A program made the position numbers and the translations under genes. Positions 36,640-49,120 of a stretch of 64,000 bases of DNA are shown in pieces; within the stretch, counting starts at the first letter, position 1, and the number at the start of each line of letters is the position of its first letter. The notes beneath the pieces are model-generated. The model saw only the letters and a program-made list of their open reading frames with translations. It had not been told where the DNA came from and did no database searches. The stretch comes from Asterella californica (Eukaryota; Streptophyta; Marchantiopsida; Marchantiales; Aytoniaceae), in the NCBI GenBank assembly GCA_036924285.1, contig JAYKYS010000005.1, positions 496,001 to 560,000 on the forward strand, in the 5' to 3' direction.

Positions 36640-39110
36640 ATGTATGGTTATCGGAGCGATCGATCAGAAATGTGGAGATGAGGCTCTAGAGGCGTTATTG
36701 TCACCAGCGGTCTCCGATATGGTCCAGTGATTGTACTAGGTAAGAGTATCTCTCTGTCGATCTCGGTGGACGGTTAGCCTGCGTTCTCAGGAAGACAAGT
36801 GGAGAACTCATGATATGCCGCTGAAGCTACCAGTGTGGTATGGATGGTGGATCTATTGGGCCGTAATGCAGGAACTGCCCACAACAGCAAGTTGAGTTTC
36901 TGAAAGTTCTTATTTTTGACACTTCTGACTGAAGATTTCGACCTGGTGCCTCAAGTCTCCGGATCTTATTCTCGAGTCTCGGTTGTAGTTTGTGTAACCT
37001 CTTACGGTTTTTCTAGCTTTGATTACGTTTCAGGAACACCCACATTCGGGATTGTTTCGATGCCAGTCTTTCAGCAACAAGTACTTCCTTCCTTTGCTCA
37101 CTTTTGAATGAGCGTGTACTTTTGGCAGCCCAAATGAAATCATATTTGTCACTCTGGATCTGACCTTATTAGTGAGCCTGAGAGGACTGTGTCTCTTGTT
37201 TTGTTGGATTTTTTCACCCGTATTGTCTTGTAGTAGGTGCTTTTCGGATGAAAGTCGCATACAATACATGAATACATACTCTGTGATGTCAGCACTGGAG
37301 AAGGTTGGAAGGTTAGCGTTAGCTCGAAGCAGTCGAGCTTCGAGCTTGGCTTGGCGTCGCGGATGATCATCTAAGTAATATTCTACTGGTTACGGGATGT
37401 GCGCAGTGGCCAGACCTAAAACTATTGTGAGGTGTTACCGTGACTTAATCTTGTGTTTAAGTTCGGGATTTGAGTTGAAAGATTGCATGTTGGATACAGT
37501 AACATGGCAGTTCGAAAAGGTCCAAATGCAAGGGGTTAAACATGGAGGGTACTTGCTTCCGTCGTCGAGATTTTGATCCTTTAGCCTAGTATTAGGGTTT
37601 GATGTCAGAGGCTGTTGCTAGATCAAGGTCTTGGTTTTGAGAAGACGCACGCAGTCTAGAGCACACCTGGGTATGTTGTATACAAGGGGCATGTACTGCG
37701 ATCGTGTTTCCTGTGGGCTATCTGTTTCTAAGGTTTTTGTTCGGTTGTGTTTTTGTACGTTCGAGGCGACAACCTCGGTTCTGGAAGACAAGGCGACGGT
37801 TGTGATTAATAGAGAAGAAGCACGCGGGCGTAGAATGCATGGACTGCGAACTTATCTCATTGGATAGGGGGCTGGCTCCAGTTTCAGGTGCCAGGTATAG
37901 GATTAGAGGCAGTCCTTTTCTTGCAATTTCGCCTTCAGTTCATAGAATCTCCGCCCCCTCCATCATGCCCACGGAAAATGTTTTGCAAAGTGGATTGTCT
38001 TTGGTTGTGATCTACTGATTTTGCTTGACGATACGATCACTAGCGCCCACTATGTACATGATTTGCCCGCCGATTGCTGGCTAGCGATAGTAACTACGAA
38101 ATAACAGCAGAGTAAGGTATATAGGGACTTGGTAACCCTCATGTTGAAACCGACATATTCTCAGGCAGTGAGCGGAGGTACGTTAGTGAAAAACCGAAGG
38201 CCTCCCATCGACATCGTCTTCCGTTTTACGAGTCATTCTGTTCTTTCGCCCAAGGGTGCTCAGTGACCCGAGAACATTTCCGACTCACGAACTTGGAAAT
38301 GAGTTCTGCAGAACGGAAAAGGGAGAATTCATCGGCATGAACCGGTGAGATTATAATTTCGAGGGAAGTAACAAACAACATACATCCTGCTCGTCGATGA
38401 TTTTGACGAGCAGAAACGTTGAAGAACAGAGAAAGAGCCTTAATTTCGCACGAGTTAACTTTGTATGGAAGCGCGAGTCGGGTCGCGCTTGTGACTCATA
38501 CCTCATAATTTTATTTCGTTTTGACATTCAGGATAGTAGATATTTTATTGTAAAAATAAAAAAACAAAACGAAAGAGTGATCGTTAGAAAATATTTTATA
38601 ATTTTATTATTAATGTAATTTTATTTTGATATTCAGGAAAATTATTTAACATAGTAGATATTTCACTGTAAAATTTCGTAAAGGCAAAGAACGAAATCTA
38701 CAAGCCATGTCTGGCCTTCGGCTTTACAAGTTGAAACAGCTCAGCGAAGCTAAGCTTTTGGGTCCAAAGGGTCCGATTGGTTTTTCTGGTACAAAATGAG
38801 CAACTTCAACAACATTTGCTAAAGCGTAGAGCCTCTTGCTTCCAATTGTAATTGCCATTGTAGCACGTACTTACTGGTATGTCAAAATCTAATCGGTCGT
38901 TTTGTCTGACAGGGCTCCCATGGCCTTGGATTCACTCTGCGTAGATTGACTGAACGCAGAAACACTTTCTTCGGAGCTTCTTCAAACCCGGAAGGGTGGA
39001 TAGAATGGACAGACTACTCACAACAAAAGGAGTTTCGTGTGAGACAAACTAATAGCAAACCTCGAGGTTCGTTACGTTTGAGCCGAGTAAGCAGACAAAA
39101 CGAATGAATG
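36640..39110. other. 3' flank of TOM6 and intergenic DNA
   Basis: The GC-richer part to about 38,340 may hold the TOM6 3' untranslated region and perhaps an unrecognised transcript. A donor-like GTAAGAGTATCTC follows the stop by about 100 bp. Open frames here (36,916-37,107, 37,172-37,366, 37,631-37,867) have no motif. A telobox-like TTAGGGTTTGA occurs near 37,592. Confidence 0.4.
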
Positions 39111-39169
39111 ATAGTTAAGAAAATGAATGAATGGTCGTTAAAAAAATATTCGTGAGTGTTTTTTCTAAA

Positions 39170-39470
39170 TATCTTTTGAAGTGTTTGCATGAAACATTTG
39201 TCAAAGTATAGCTAAAGTCATAAATTTTTCTCAAGAGATGCAGCATTTTTTTGCGGGTCTTGCATGAAACACTTGCCAAGGTATGATCAAAGTCGTAATT
39301 CTTTTTCAAGGATGTAACATTTTTTTGCAGTATCTCTGAGGTGTTTGCATGAAACACTTGCCAAGGTATGACCAAAGTCGTAATTCTTTCTTGGGAGATG
39401 TCTGCATGAAACACTTGTCAAGGTTTGCCGAAGTCGTAATTCTTTCTCGTGGGTGTAAAATCTTTTTGAA
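39170..39470. repeat. four-unit degenerate tandem repeat
   Basis: Four copies of a unit beginning GCATGAAACACTTG(C/T)CAA, starting near 39,187, 39,262, 39,347 and 39,404. Each is followed by GGTATGA-CAAAGTCGTAATTC or a close variant. Spacings are 75, 85 and 57 bp, so units vary in length. The minus frame can be read through parts of it, giving FHANTS/VSCK-like repeats, but nothing suggests a real protein. Confidence 0.7.
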
Positions 39471-39844
39471 AGATTTTTAACTTTTACATCCTGCAAGTGG
39501 CGGTTTTCTAACCGAGTATTACTCATTTACCAAGTCTGACTAGGTTTCTTGACTAGGTATAATGCATGTATTCGCGGTAGTGGAAAACGACCATAGAACT
39601 TATTCCGGGAATGTTGAGAGTGTCATGTGTGAAGCTCGATCGATGAGAAAATGGAAGGAATGGGAGTATGCCTTGTACAAACTGAACACATAATACATGA
39701 TGGTTACAGACGGAGACGAGAATATTTCGATCGAAAGATATTTGAAATTTATTTAAATTTATTATGGGAAAATGCTCGGGCAGTTACCAACATAAGACAG
39801 AACCATGAGGCACACCTAAGGTCATAGTACCATTGAGGATGGCA

Positions 39845-40341
39845 TGTGTTCCCGTTAAAAAGAAAATTAAACTCATACATAAACTTAAAGAAAGTTACTT
39901 TTATATTCTTTACTAACTTTCTCTATGTCAACTTTTTTGTACAGATCTGTTTTTAATGAATAAAGAGTCAAAACTATAGTACTCACTAACACATACGCAC
40001 TTGTATCTTCAAATTATAGATCCGAGCCACGAGCCAGAAACGACAGATTTCTCTCTTTCATATTTTTTATAATTAAAAAACTGCACTTTTTGTTGCATAA
40101 AATGCTACTTCTCACAATTGAAGGCACAAGATCACTCCCCTCAACGAGCTTCTCATTCAAATACTTTCACTCTTCTTCAAAGTGCTACTTTTAACTCAAG
40201 CTAGGGGGTAGCTTGTCTAGCTCAGCCTTAACTTAATTCCTACCTAGCTTGGTAAGCTCAGGTACAACTTCTTCTAGAAATGTCACTCGAGGTGTCTTCT
40301 GGAGATATGTTTCAATGTATATGACGTCACGTATCACGACA
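39845..40341 (-). repeat. 3' LTR of the gypsy element
   Basis: About 497 bp, aligning along its length with 49,121-49,614. Shared words include CATACATAAACTTAAAGAAA, ACTATAGTACTCACTAACAC and TTCTAGAAATGTCAC. In element orientation it starts TGTCGTGATACG right after the purine tract and ends GGAACACA. Some similarity continues below 39,845 to about 39,820 (CCTAAGGT...ATTGAGGATG), so the LTR may be longer. Confidence 0.8.
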
Positions 40342-40989
40342 TTCACCCCCTCCAAACCTACACATCCTCTTGTATGTGTCAACACTTTCACTAGTTCCAA
40401 GGACTCTCTAAGTTTTCATCGTTCTCTCCAATGTCTTCAAGTAGAAATCTTCATCAGTATCTATGATCATTCTAACTCCAAAACATTGGCTAGCTCAATA
40501 GATTCTCTTCTTCTTCTGAACAACTTGACGCCCGTAATGACAACAAGAAGTCTTAGCGGTGTATCATCAAGCTTCTACATAGAATGAGTAGCATTCTGAT
40601 GCACACCTAAGACAACGTATGGATCAAACCACCTCCTAGAAACTTTCAAATTGTAGAGTGATGGTTCTCAAGAGTACTATCATATACCAAAATCTAGTCC
40701 TCAGCGTGTATGGATTTTGCTAGGAGCATGTGGGTCTTGTTAAACCTATCTTTATTCTTGAGACGAGCTTCTTTCATCTTTTGTTGTGTCTATGTAAGAT
40801 CTTCTTCTCTATGTCCTAACTGTCTAATACAAAGTGCAAGAAGCTATACAAGATTTATTCTGCCTTTCTATGATAAAGTAGTACATGTAGAGAAGTATTC
40901 TTCTATTGACATAATCAGCTTCTGGTCCAACATTAATTCAATGGGCATGTACCCACCAGTATGCATGAGTCATCCTATCAACCCAAAGA

Positions 40990-42030
40990 GCAAAGAGGAG
41001 CAACCTATGTCACTCTCTATGTCTATCGTCACATGTCTCACCTAGGCTTGAACAATCGATGGGTGTCCACGCTCGTTCTTACCAATCTTTTATGGATTCA
41101 TGACAGCAGTGAGTTTGAGTTTCACTCCATACTGAGCAAAGAACTCCTTCACTTCTGCATCACGTAACTATCTTCTGTCTGCATGCAATCTTCCAATAGA
41201 CCCATATCTATAGATAATGTCCTCAAGAACAAACCGACATATATCTTTTGTGGTCTTCGTCCTTCTACAAAGTTGGAGAGGTCTTCACGAGCCAACACCA
41301 AGTATCTCATATCTCATAACTTTGGAGGCATCACTACCAAATCAAGAACCCATTGGAAGTGAATACTAGACGGATAAGTAGACACTAGATCATATTTGTA
41401 ATGCACCTTCGAGTAAAACTAACAATGCAAGTATGAGCCCATAAAGTTCATCACATCTTGATACAGACCATTCTACCAATATCTCTCTTTTAACTTTGTG
41501 TAGGTAGTCCAAGTCCCTCGATGTCCGATCCACAAGGTGTCATGAAACTCTTTTATCAATTATTGATTGATCTGCATATCATCTATAATTCGTAGAAGTG
41601 CCCCAACTCTTCTTTTTGGACGCTTCCAAAGATACCCGTCTTGTCATAAGTAATTATATGCCTTCCTTCTTATCTCCTTGAACTGAACTTCACTCCAATA
41701 TTCATGTCTCTCCAACAAACTCAAGTAGTAACTTATGTCACGAAGCCTACTTGTATACAATTCTTCTTTGAACAACAACGGTTCCAAGTCTATAACTTGT
41801 CGATCAACTTGACACAAAATATCCTTCTTTTCTTCTTCCTCATCTTCTATAAACATAACGTCCTCACATACATATCTTGCTCTCGGTAGCATATCTGCAA
41901 CCAAATTTTTCTTACTCGCTATATGTCTCATCTCGAGATTCAAACTTCTGATATAAGTGATCCAACACAATATTGCTATATCTGGTGTGCTACAGTTGAC
42001 TATCATACCAAGCAATGCAAACAATATGTC
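40990..42030 (-). pseudogene. RNase H tail and integrase remnant
   Basis: Minus strand: WITYIRSLNLEMRHIASKKN with LVADMLPRARY closes RNase H (near 41,880-42,024). Integrase follows with FHDTLWIGHRGTW and YWWNGLYQDVMNF near 41,460-41,550 (zinc-binding part) and HFQWVLDLVVMPP near 41,330-41,370. Then LSNFVEGRRPQK and KEFFAQYGVKLKLTAVMNP lead to GKNERGHPSIVQ near 41,040-41,150. Stops lie inside, so it is inactive. The DDE residues are only partly traceable. Confidence 0.8.
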
Positions 42031-42044
42031 TTTAAAATTACATG

Positions 42045-44390
42045 AGCGTTGTCGTATAACGTGTTCTTTTGTCTAAGAATACACTGGGTATATGACTGTG
42101 TAGAGGTATGTGACTTGAACAGATTAGCTCTAAACCTTCATCTTTCAACGCAAATGTTCTCTATATACTCTTCTAGCATAAGTGATCTTGTACTCTTCGA
42201 TCCAAAAGGTACGTATAAGTTGTAGAAATTGTATCACAAATAGATTCTTTTGTGCTCTATCTGAAATACTCAACTCTGTATCATTTAGCTGAAAGTAACT
42301 CTATATTAATGGAAGCATGACTTAATAGCTTTCCAGCGATGCTAGCTACCCATCAATCCGACCGTCACAACTCTGTCTAGTACAACTGAAAGATGCTATA
42401 AGACCACTCAACCAAACTTGATAGAGTTCCAATACAACTTGCTGTACACCCCGGTCTACTAAGCATTCTAGCAAGATAAAACATGCATGTTTCAAGACAC
42501 TAATCAGATCTCAACATAGCACCAACGATGGCAGTACTTGGCAGCTCCGAAAATCCAAACAACGGCTTATGACTCATCGCGACTCCGTTCTCCTTCATAA
42601 AAAAAGGAGCTGAAATTAGCCAGACACCTTCACAATGTCGAGTTGTATGCAGGCATGGTAGTTTCAGCAACAAAATCCTCCCCAATTGCACGAAATGAAT
42701 AAAAAGATGACAATAAATATGATCAGAAACTCGAACCCGCTAATAACAAAAGTTTTTTTGAACTTTGAGACCTCAGTTCTCTCAAATTGGTCGACCAATG
42801 ATGATCAAACTTCACAAGAAGCTTTATTTGACATTTCCCTCTTACCCTGAACAACTTTCAGGTCTATACATCAAACCAACTCTCTGATATGGATCAAACC
42901 GTAATCTGTGCTAATTTAATAGCTTTACAGACCTAGGTACATTTGATCCAAGACCCTGAACAACCTATTTGATCATTCGAGATGAAACTTCTTAGATATG
43001 TTACTGTTAAGACATCCTTCAATCCTGGAGAGTTTCACTTAGAAATTCGATCCAGAACACGAGAAATAGCCAATCTCATGATTGTCACAGTTTACAGTAC
43101 TCGTCTCATCACGAATGTAATTTTCAACTTCAATCGATCGGTTCACAATCCAAATCGATCAAGAATCAGCTGAAATTAATATCAAAGCGACCAGCTCGTC
43201 GTTAACTCTCCAACCCAATTGACAGCTCCTCAAAACTCTTCACAAGGCTTTCAAAATATCGTAGTGAGTACGAATTACACCCCCTCCACTCTATCAATCA
43301 TAGCGCACTCACTTCTCCATGAAATCACTCCATTCTTCATTCCAGATTGTAACCCTGGTCGACAACTTTCCAACCATATCCTTTCTCGTGCGAATGGACC
43401 TCAGAAGCTTCGCAAAATTATAGAAAACTTTATGAAGATCAACTAGAACACCATTGGTCCAAAAGTAGACCAATAAGAGCAAAAAGAGCTTTTGTTTTGA
43501 CTTTTCTTCACTCAACATTTATCATTAGAACGACTTATAACACCCAAGAAAACACCGGACATCAATAAGACTAGAAGAATCTTTGATACATGTCGAAAGA
43601 TTCTCTACGGACCGTAACTACAGAGAAGCACTCAATCAGAATGAAACAATTGAGTCGTAGACTAATACAAAGTTAATATTACAACCTGAAAATGATCTAC
43701 AATGAAAGATATGACAAAAGAGAACGGTGAAGCTGTTACTTTATTGAAATACTCTTCTCAAAGTTTCTCATGCTCCATACCTCATGATTGATCTTTGGTC
43801 TGTAATGACATCGAATATCGTCCTAGATGTTGAAAAAACGTTCGTTGGATAGTTGAGATCTATTCTTTGTCACAACAAGAAGTACACCGTCATATCTCCG
43901 TATGTAACAACCGGAAGGATCACCGGAAGCTATAAGTCCATCACCCTTTCCATGAATTCATCGTCAAAATACGCAACTAACCACTGTCGAAAGTAGTTGC
44001 GGTGGATGTAATGAAGCTTGATGTGAAATATATTCGAGAAAGGAAGATCTGGAGCCGGTATTAGACCTCCGTTCATAACCACCACTCTCGTAGTTCTTCA
44101 CTCCTCGATGCAAATCACCGAGCAACCTTCACGAATCACTCGCTAAGAGAGAATGCCTTATGAACTTTAGACCCACCATTTTTATACCCAAATTTGATGA
44201 TAAAGACCACTGAAGTGAACGCGCACAGATTGCTGATTCGGCACGTTTCACTACCGTACGATCACTTAAATAGATAATCATGATGTGGCATCCATCACAT
44301 CGTTCGGCGAGTTACACGATAAGATTCATGAGACATAGAAAAAAACACATCCTAAGTTCTATGCGAATTTCACACAAGAGTCGAACCACA
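42045..44390. mobile_element. probable nested insertion of about 2.3 kb
   Basis: RNase H sequence stops near 44,390 (after FLIDNVVLWFDS) and resumes at about 42,040 with ALLGMIVNC, which in intact elements follow each other almost directly. The DNA between has no gypsy protein motifs. In minus orientation it begins TGTGAAATTCGC, and near its low end stands AAAGACA, so it might be a solo LTR with TG...CA ends. Target duplication and exact edges could not be fixed. Confidence 0.5.
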
Positions 44391-44399
44391 ACACGACAT

Positions 44400-45260
44400 T
44401 GTCAATCAGAAACTCACAGTCTGCTTCATTTTTCGTAGTGACAACACCTCATAATTCATGGTTCATCTGAGGATAGTTGCGTTGCCTATTAGTCAAGATC
44501 TTGGCTCCAAACTTAGAAGTAAACGCACTCTTTCCTCATCATCTTAACCAAGTGCTCAGCTAATTGTCCTTGGACTAGTATCAACTGTGATTATGACAAG
44601 TCTTCCACTTCCATAGTCTACTTTTTTCAACACAGACAAAGACTTCAGAGTCTCTTTCAACCTTTCCATAGCTTCATGATGCTCCAAGGTCCAAGTAAAC
44701 CTCTTATCTTTCCTCAGTAATGCAGATTAAGGTTCCGCAACGTGCGTATAGTAAGGAATGGATAAGCGATAAAATATGCCAGCCATCATCAAAATTTCTA
44801 GCACACCAAACTTAGACTTGGCACCTGACAGGGTAAGGTGTACCTCCTCTAATCGCATCAGAATGCGCTCTACATCTCTGAAATGATCCACAACAATTTT
44901 TCTGCAACCATATGCAAGCACCGCATCATCCTTGTCTTCAACTACACAACCTTTCATATAAATGTCATCCAGAAACGGGATAGTAATCCCAAGTACAAAC
45001 TCTCGTAGGACCTTATGCATCGTATTTTACATATGTGCTACTGAATTCATCACCCCTTAAGGAAGGGTACACATTCGCATCAATCTTAAAGACATACGCA
45101 TGGTGATCAGATCTTTATTCTCAATTGTTAACTGAAATTGATCATAACCCGAATACAGATCTCGAATTGAATAAATAGTTGTCCTTGCAATCCTGAGGGA
45201 TTGCAAGGACAACATTCATATGTCCCAACATTATGAATGATTACGTTGTTTGCAAGCTAC
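44400..45260 (-). pseudogene. reverse transcriptase and start of RNase H remnant
   Basis: Recognisable RT motifs on the minus strand are IRDLYSGYDQFQL near 45,130-45,170 and ITIPFLDDIYMKGC near 44,950-45,000, where FLDD takes the place of the Y-x-DD catalytic box. Then come VERILMRLEEVHLTLSG and FRKDK-type thumb sequence. RNase H begins with VIITVDTSP near 44,590 and continues FGAKILTNRQRNYPQ near 44,480. Several stops interrupt it, and the RNase H frame is then cut by foreign sequence. Confidence 0.8.
45178..45213. repeat. perfect hairpin inside the RT remnant
   Basis: GTTGTCCTTGCAATCC pairs perfectly with GGATTGCAAGGACAAC across a 4-nt loop (TGAG). In gypsy RT this place encodes an AIPQ/E-type segment only once. 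The second arm therefore looks like a local inverted duplication. Confidence 0.75.
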
Positions 45261-46259
45261 AAGTCTTGGATGAAACGTTAAGGTCCTGATTTCTTGAGTA
45301 CAATGAACCATCTGCTAGAGTATGGGTCTGCTCAAGGATCCCCATTGTATTTTCTCTTTTAGTAACTCCATGAGCTTAGGCAATAGGAGCAAGAGAGATC
45401 AGAATCGGTTTCAGATCCCAACGTGAGGAATTGTGAAGATAACCATAGGTGCTATTATCTTTGGATCTACACAAAGAAAAATGTCTTACCATGACTCACT
45501 ATCATTTGTTCAAAAAGCTTCACCTCAGTCTGAGTCAAGAAATCACCCCCTCCTATCTAGAGCTCCTGCAACATCTTTTCAATAAATTGATGTTCTTTCA
45601 GTCTACAATCACGCCGTATAAGCTCAATGTCTACTAACTATACCTGCTGTTGTGAGTTAACAAATAGTTGAGTTGCTACTAGCTTCACCTTCTTCAGTAC
45701 ATACTTGTACTTTGCATGGACTTCTGCCGCTTGAGAAAGTGCACACTAACAAACCGCATCTTTTCCTTCACTCTTCTGCATCAGATGAGGAAAGAACCGC
45801 AGATATACTACAATCTGCTCATACGCCTATCGAGAGTGGACTGAGATCACTGTTATACCATCTCTGTTCTCCATCAACATGCTCACACCATTCAACCAAC
45901 TTGCAAGCGATTGTACAAACACAAACTCCTCAAATATATCATAAATTCCGTCACCTTCCTCTAGAATCTTTGCACACCATAGCTCTGAAACTTGTCTTCA
46001 ATTCACTTTTTGTATTTTCTCTCAAATCTTCAACTCGTGTAAACTGACTCACCCCTTGCTCTCAAACATCAACAACTCAGATTGCTAGTTGTATACACTA
46101 TACATGTCTTTGAACTCTTGTACATGTTTCTCATCCGGCTCTTCCACCTCTTGTATCAACCTTGACGAGATCCCAACAATAGGCTCTACATCCATGTCAT
46201 TCTCCTCTACAGGAGTGGAGTACAAAGAAATGTCCGTTAGACTTTTATGTCTCCAATTC

Positions 46260-46604
46260 TCACACACATATTATGACAAGCATCATACAACTCGCCTGAT
46301 TGTTGACCGCACGGAGTACCCAACCATGGTTCCTCTCAGTTGACCACTGTCGTTTCTCATAGACCTCTTTTGAAATTAAGTGGATTTTTGATCCATGGTC
46401 CACAAGTGCAAGTACTGATTCATAAAGCCATCCAACTCGAACATGCGTCTCTAATGTCTGCACATGTCCAATGCTTTGTATGAAGTCAGTATTTGTTCTT
46501 GACTTCCTCATCGTCATTCTCAACAAAAGCAAGACCAACAACCCATACCTCATGCTAAACATCTCAACTTCATCAACATCAATGACATCCACCACTGCAA
46601 TCAT
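46260..46604 (-). pseudogene. aspartic protease remnant (DHGS type)
   Basis: Contains ALVDHGSKIHLISKEVYEK followed by RNHGWVLRAVNN. The usual D-S/T-G catalytic triad is replaced by DHGS, with the flap region NHGW intact in outline. This variant occurs in a particular group of gypsy elements. The piece cannot be joined in frame to gag or RT here. Confidence 0.7.
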
Positions 46605-46631
46605 CTGACTAACTATCTGTTTAGTTAAAAC

Positions 46632-47600
46632 CTATCTTTTCCTTTTCATGATATCAATAATCAATTCATGAAACTCTCTCTTCGCAATGCCAAGTACCTC
46701 ACGAAGAATAAACTCCACTCTAGCATTCAGAATTCTTTGCTCCAAGATTGTATGCAAGTTGGTTGCTGCTTCAATGTCATCAACTAACTTGTAGGTTGGA
46801 GTCTTCCTCTTCTCTTGTGTTGAAAGTCTCTTTCTCCGCACTCTATCAGTAGCATTAGCTTCCTGTGGAGAACCCTGCACACCCTGCATAGATCTTGCTG
46901 CAAGTGGCGGATCTGTAGAAGTAGAAGGTATATCTTCTAGAGCAAGAGACCTACGATTTGATACAAGTCCATATGGTTGTGTTTATGCTGTTCTTCTTCT
47001 TGTAACCCTTTGACGTTCATTATCATCAGGTATTCATTCATCTAAGTCAGATGTATCTCTTCATCTCTTATCTCCCACCATAGCATCTTGTTCTCTATCT
47101 ATATCTAAGAAAGCTCTAAGAAAAGTCGCATCTATATGATCTCTCCATCTTGTACCTCTCCTAATACTCGTTGCACCTCTTTTCATCACCTCAATAGGAA
47201 CTTCAGCCGCTTGCTCAACTAAAGTTGGGTTAGAGCATACTTCAATCCTTCCATTGTAAACATCAGTTTTTGTTGGACTAGCTGTCATTGATGTAATGTT
47301 CACACCAATAGGTGTAAGAAGTAAATTCCTCATCCTTCCTCTTCCAAAATGTGTATTCAAAAGTTGTCCAGTAGCTGTCAGATGCAGCCTGATGTTTTGA
47401 TGACTACATCTTCTTGCAAGGCAACTGCTAAATCTTGACAATCCTCTCTGAGATGACTTGGACTATCACACCAGATACATCTTCTGGTAAAGGTTTTCAC
47501 TACAAGTTGAACACTTGACGCTACTAATCGTTGATCTCTTCTCAGATCTGTCATCTCAACTCTTAAATCTCTCAACTGTTGAGTCAGCTCTTCAATCAGG
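46632..47600 (-). pseudogene. gag remnant of the gypsy element
   Basis: Broken gag frames. A clear CX2CX4HX4C zinc knuckle, CIWCDSPSHLREDC, sits near 47,435-47,480. Polar low-complexity pieces follow at 47,061-47,375 and 46,632-46,889. Stops and shifts separate them. Gag would package the element RNA; this copy cannot. Confidence 0.75.
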
Positions 47601-48342
47601 TTATGTTGATTTTAACGTTGTCTAGGAGCTCTCTGTGCTGAAATTGTACAACATATGCTTGAGGAATTACACCAAGTACTTGAGGAACCACTAGAGGAAC
47701 TATTGAGACTTGAAGAACCATTCGTTGTTCTAGCAAGGCCGTTGATCTAGCTGCCCAGCTATTACCATCTTATCACGATGCAAGAGTAGATAGTACTTCT
47801 TCTACTCTTCTCCAATCAGATGTAACTCCCACCTCTGCTCCATGAGCAACTAACAAAAAACAGAGCATAGTACTCAAGAATAACTCTATCTTTCTAACAT
47901 CCAACGTCAACTTCTCTAGGTCAAAAAGCTATGAGTATCTCTTATCAAACTCACGGATCAGCTCATTCAGTCTCATGGTACGTCCATGTTGACCCTCTAT
48001 CCAATCAAGAAACGTCCTCCTCTTGGTGACTCTATTCTCTGGTCCTCCCTCGGTGCATGTTAAAAAAAAGTCCATCCTTCTAGATGTCTCCTCTGTATAC
48101 CACTTACTTTCTCTCTCAGTTCAAGTTAAGGAACAACAGTCAACTCCAAACTCAGAATTACCTCAACTTCAAGCGCCCTCACCAGTTCTATTTCATACTC
48201 TCACAAATATTTGGTAACATCTCTGTCCTTGAATCGTCCACATTGATCAACAACTACCTATAGAGCCTTAGTTGATTTCTCCTCAACTCCTCCAATTACA
48301 TGTTGTTGAATCAAAGAAACCAACGCTTTAAGAATTTGAGCC

Positions 48343-48500
48343 CCTGCTAAGCTAAGCCCTTGCTTATTAAAGTTTACCGACTCTTGATGCCATGTTCATA
48401 CCACTTTTGTTATAGTACATGCCATCCAATGTCGACCAAAGTCACAATTATGAAGCCACCCCATAGGACTTACAACCCTTCCATAGATGTTACTCTCAAA
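48343..48500 (-). repeat. LTR/primer-site module, copy 1
   Basis: About 155 bp repeated at 48,750-48,908. Both begin with TAAGCTAAGC(C/T)CTTGCTTATTA on the plus strand, then a GATGCCATGTTCATACCAC-like site (48,390-48,403 complements a primer-binding-site-like TGGTATGAACATGG), then TATAGTACAT and AATGTCGACC. Two LTR/primer junctions in direct order, 410 bp apart, indicate a duplication or recombination at the element's 5' end. Confidence 0.6.
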
Positions 48501-48749
48501 TACAACGATAGATAAAATTCAAACTCCCAATCCTTTATTCTTTTTCTGCAACCTTCTCACACTCAAACTTCCAAAATTTGATCCTCTCAGTCCTTCTCTT
48601 CCTCCCATACGCGTTGACGGCTCTCTTAGGCAACAAAAAGTACAATACCTCTAATCGCGTGATGCGGCATTTTTCTTTAACTAATACCTCAGTTAAGCAT
48701 CCCTCCAGCTAAGCTAATATAAGCAAACTTGCATATACAACAAGCAGAT

Positions 48750-48908
48750 CACATGTTAAGCTAAGCTCTTGCTTATTAAAAATCTCTGGGCTCTTTATGC
48801 CATCTTGATACCACTTCTATTATAGTACATATCATCTAATGTCGACCGAAGTCACAACTATGAAATCACCTTATAGAGCTTACAAACCCTCCATAGATAA
48901 CTCTTGAC
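48750..48908 (-). repeat. LTR/primer-site module, copy 2
   Basis: Partner of the module at 48,343-48,500, with the better primer-binding site (TGGTATCAAGATGG on the minus strand at 48,813-48,800, like the start of an initiator tRNA-Met site). It is probably the true end of the 5' LTR. Confidence 0.6.
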
Positions 48909-49120
48909 CTATAAATGAAGTGACATGCGAAGGCTTAGACCAGGAAGTCCATGATCAAGAGAGATACCGTAATCGTGTGATATCGGTCCTCCGCCCTTAG
49001 ATATGCAAGATGTAGCTACATATCCAACATAGACTCTCATCCGAGAGGTCAACATGCCAAGAGGATTCGATCTTGAGACCTCTTTTTCCTAGGTGGACGC
49101 CTCTATTACTAAAGATGACA

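Noticed and set aside
39170..39470. CRISPR-like array
   Set aside because: The units are diverged and unevenly spaced, and the sequence is eukaryotic nuclear DNA.
40249..41167. Plus-strand frames of about 110 codons
   Set aside because: They lie antisense to the LTR and integrase of the minus-strand gypsy element.
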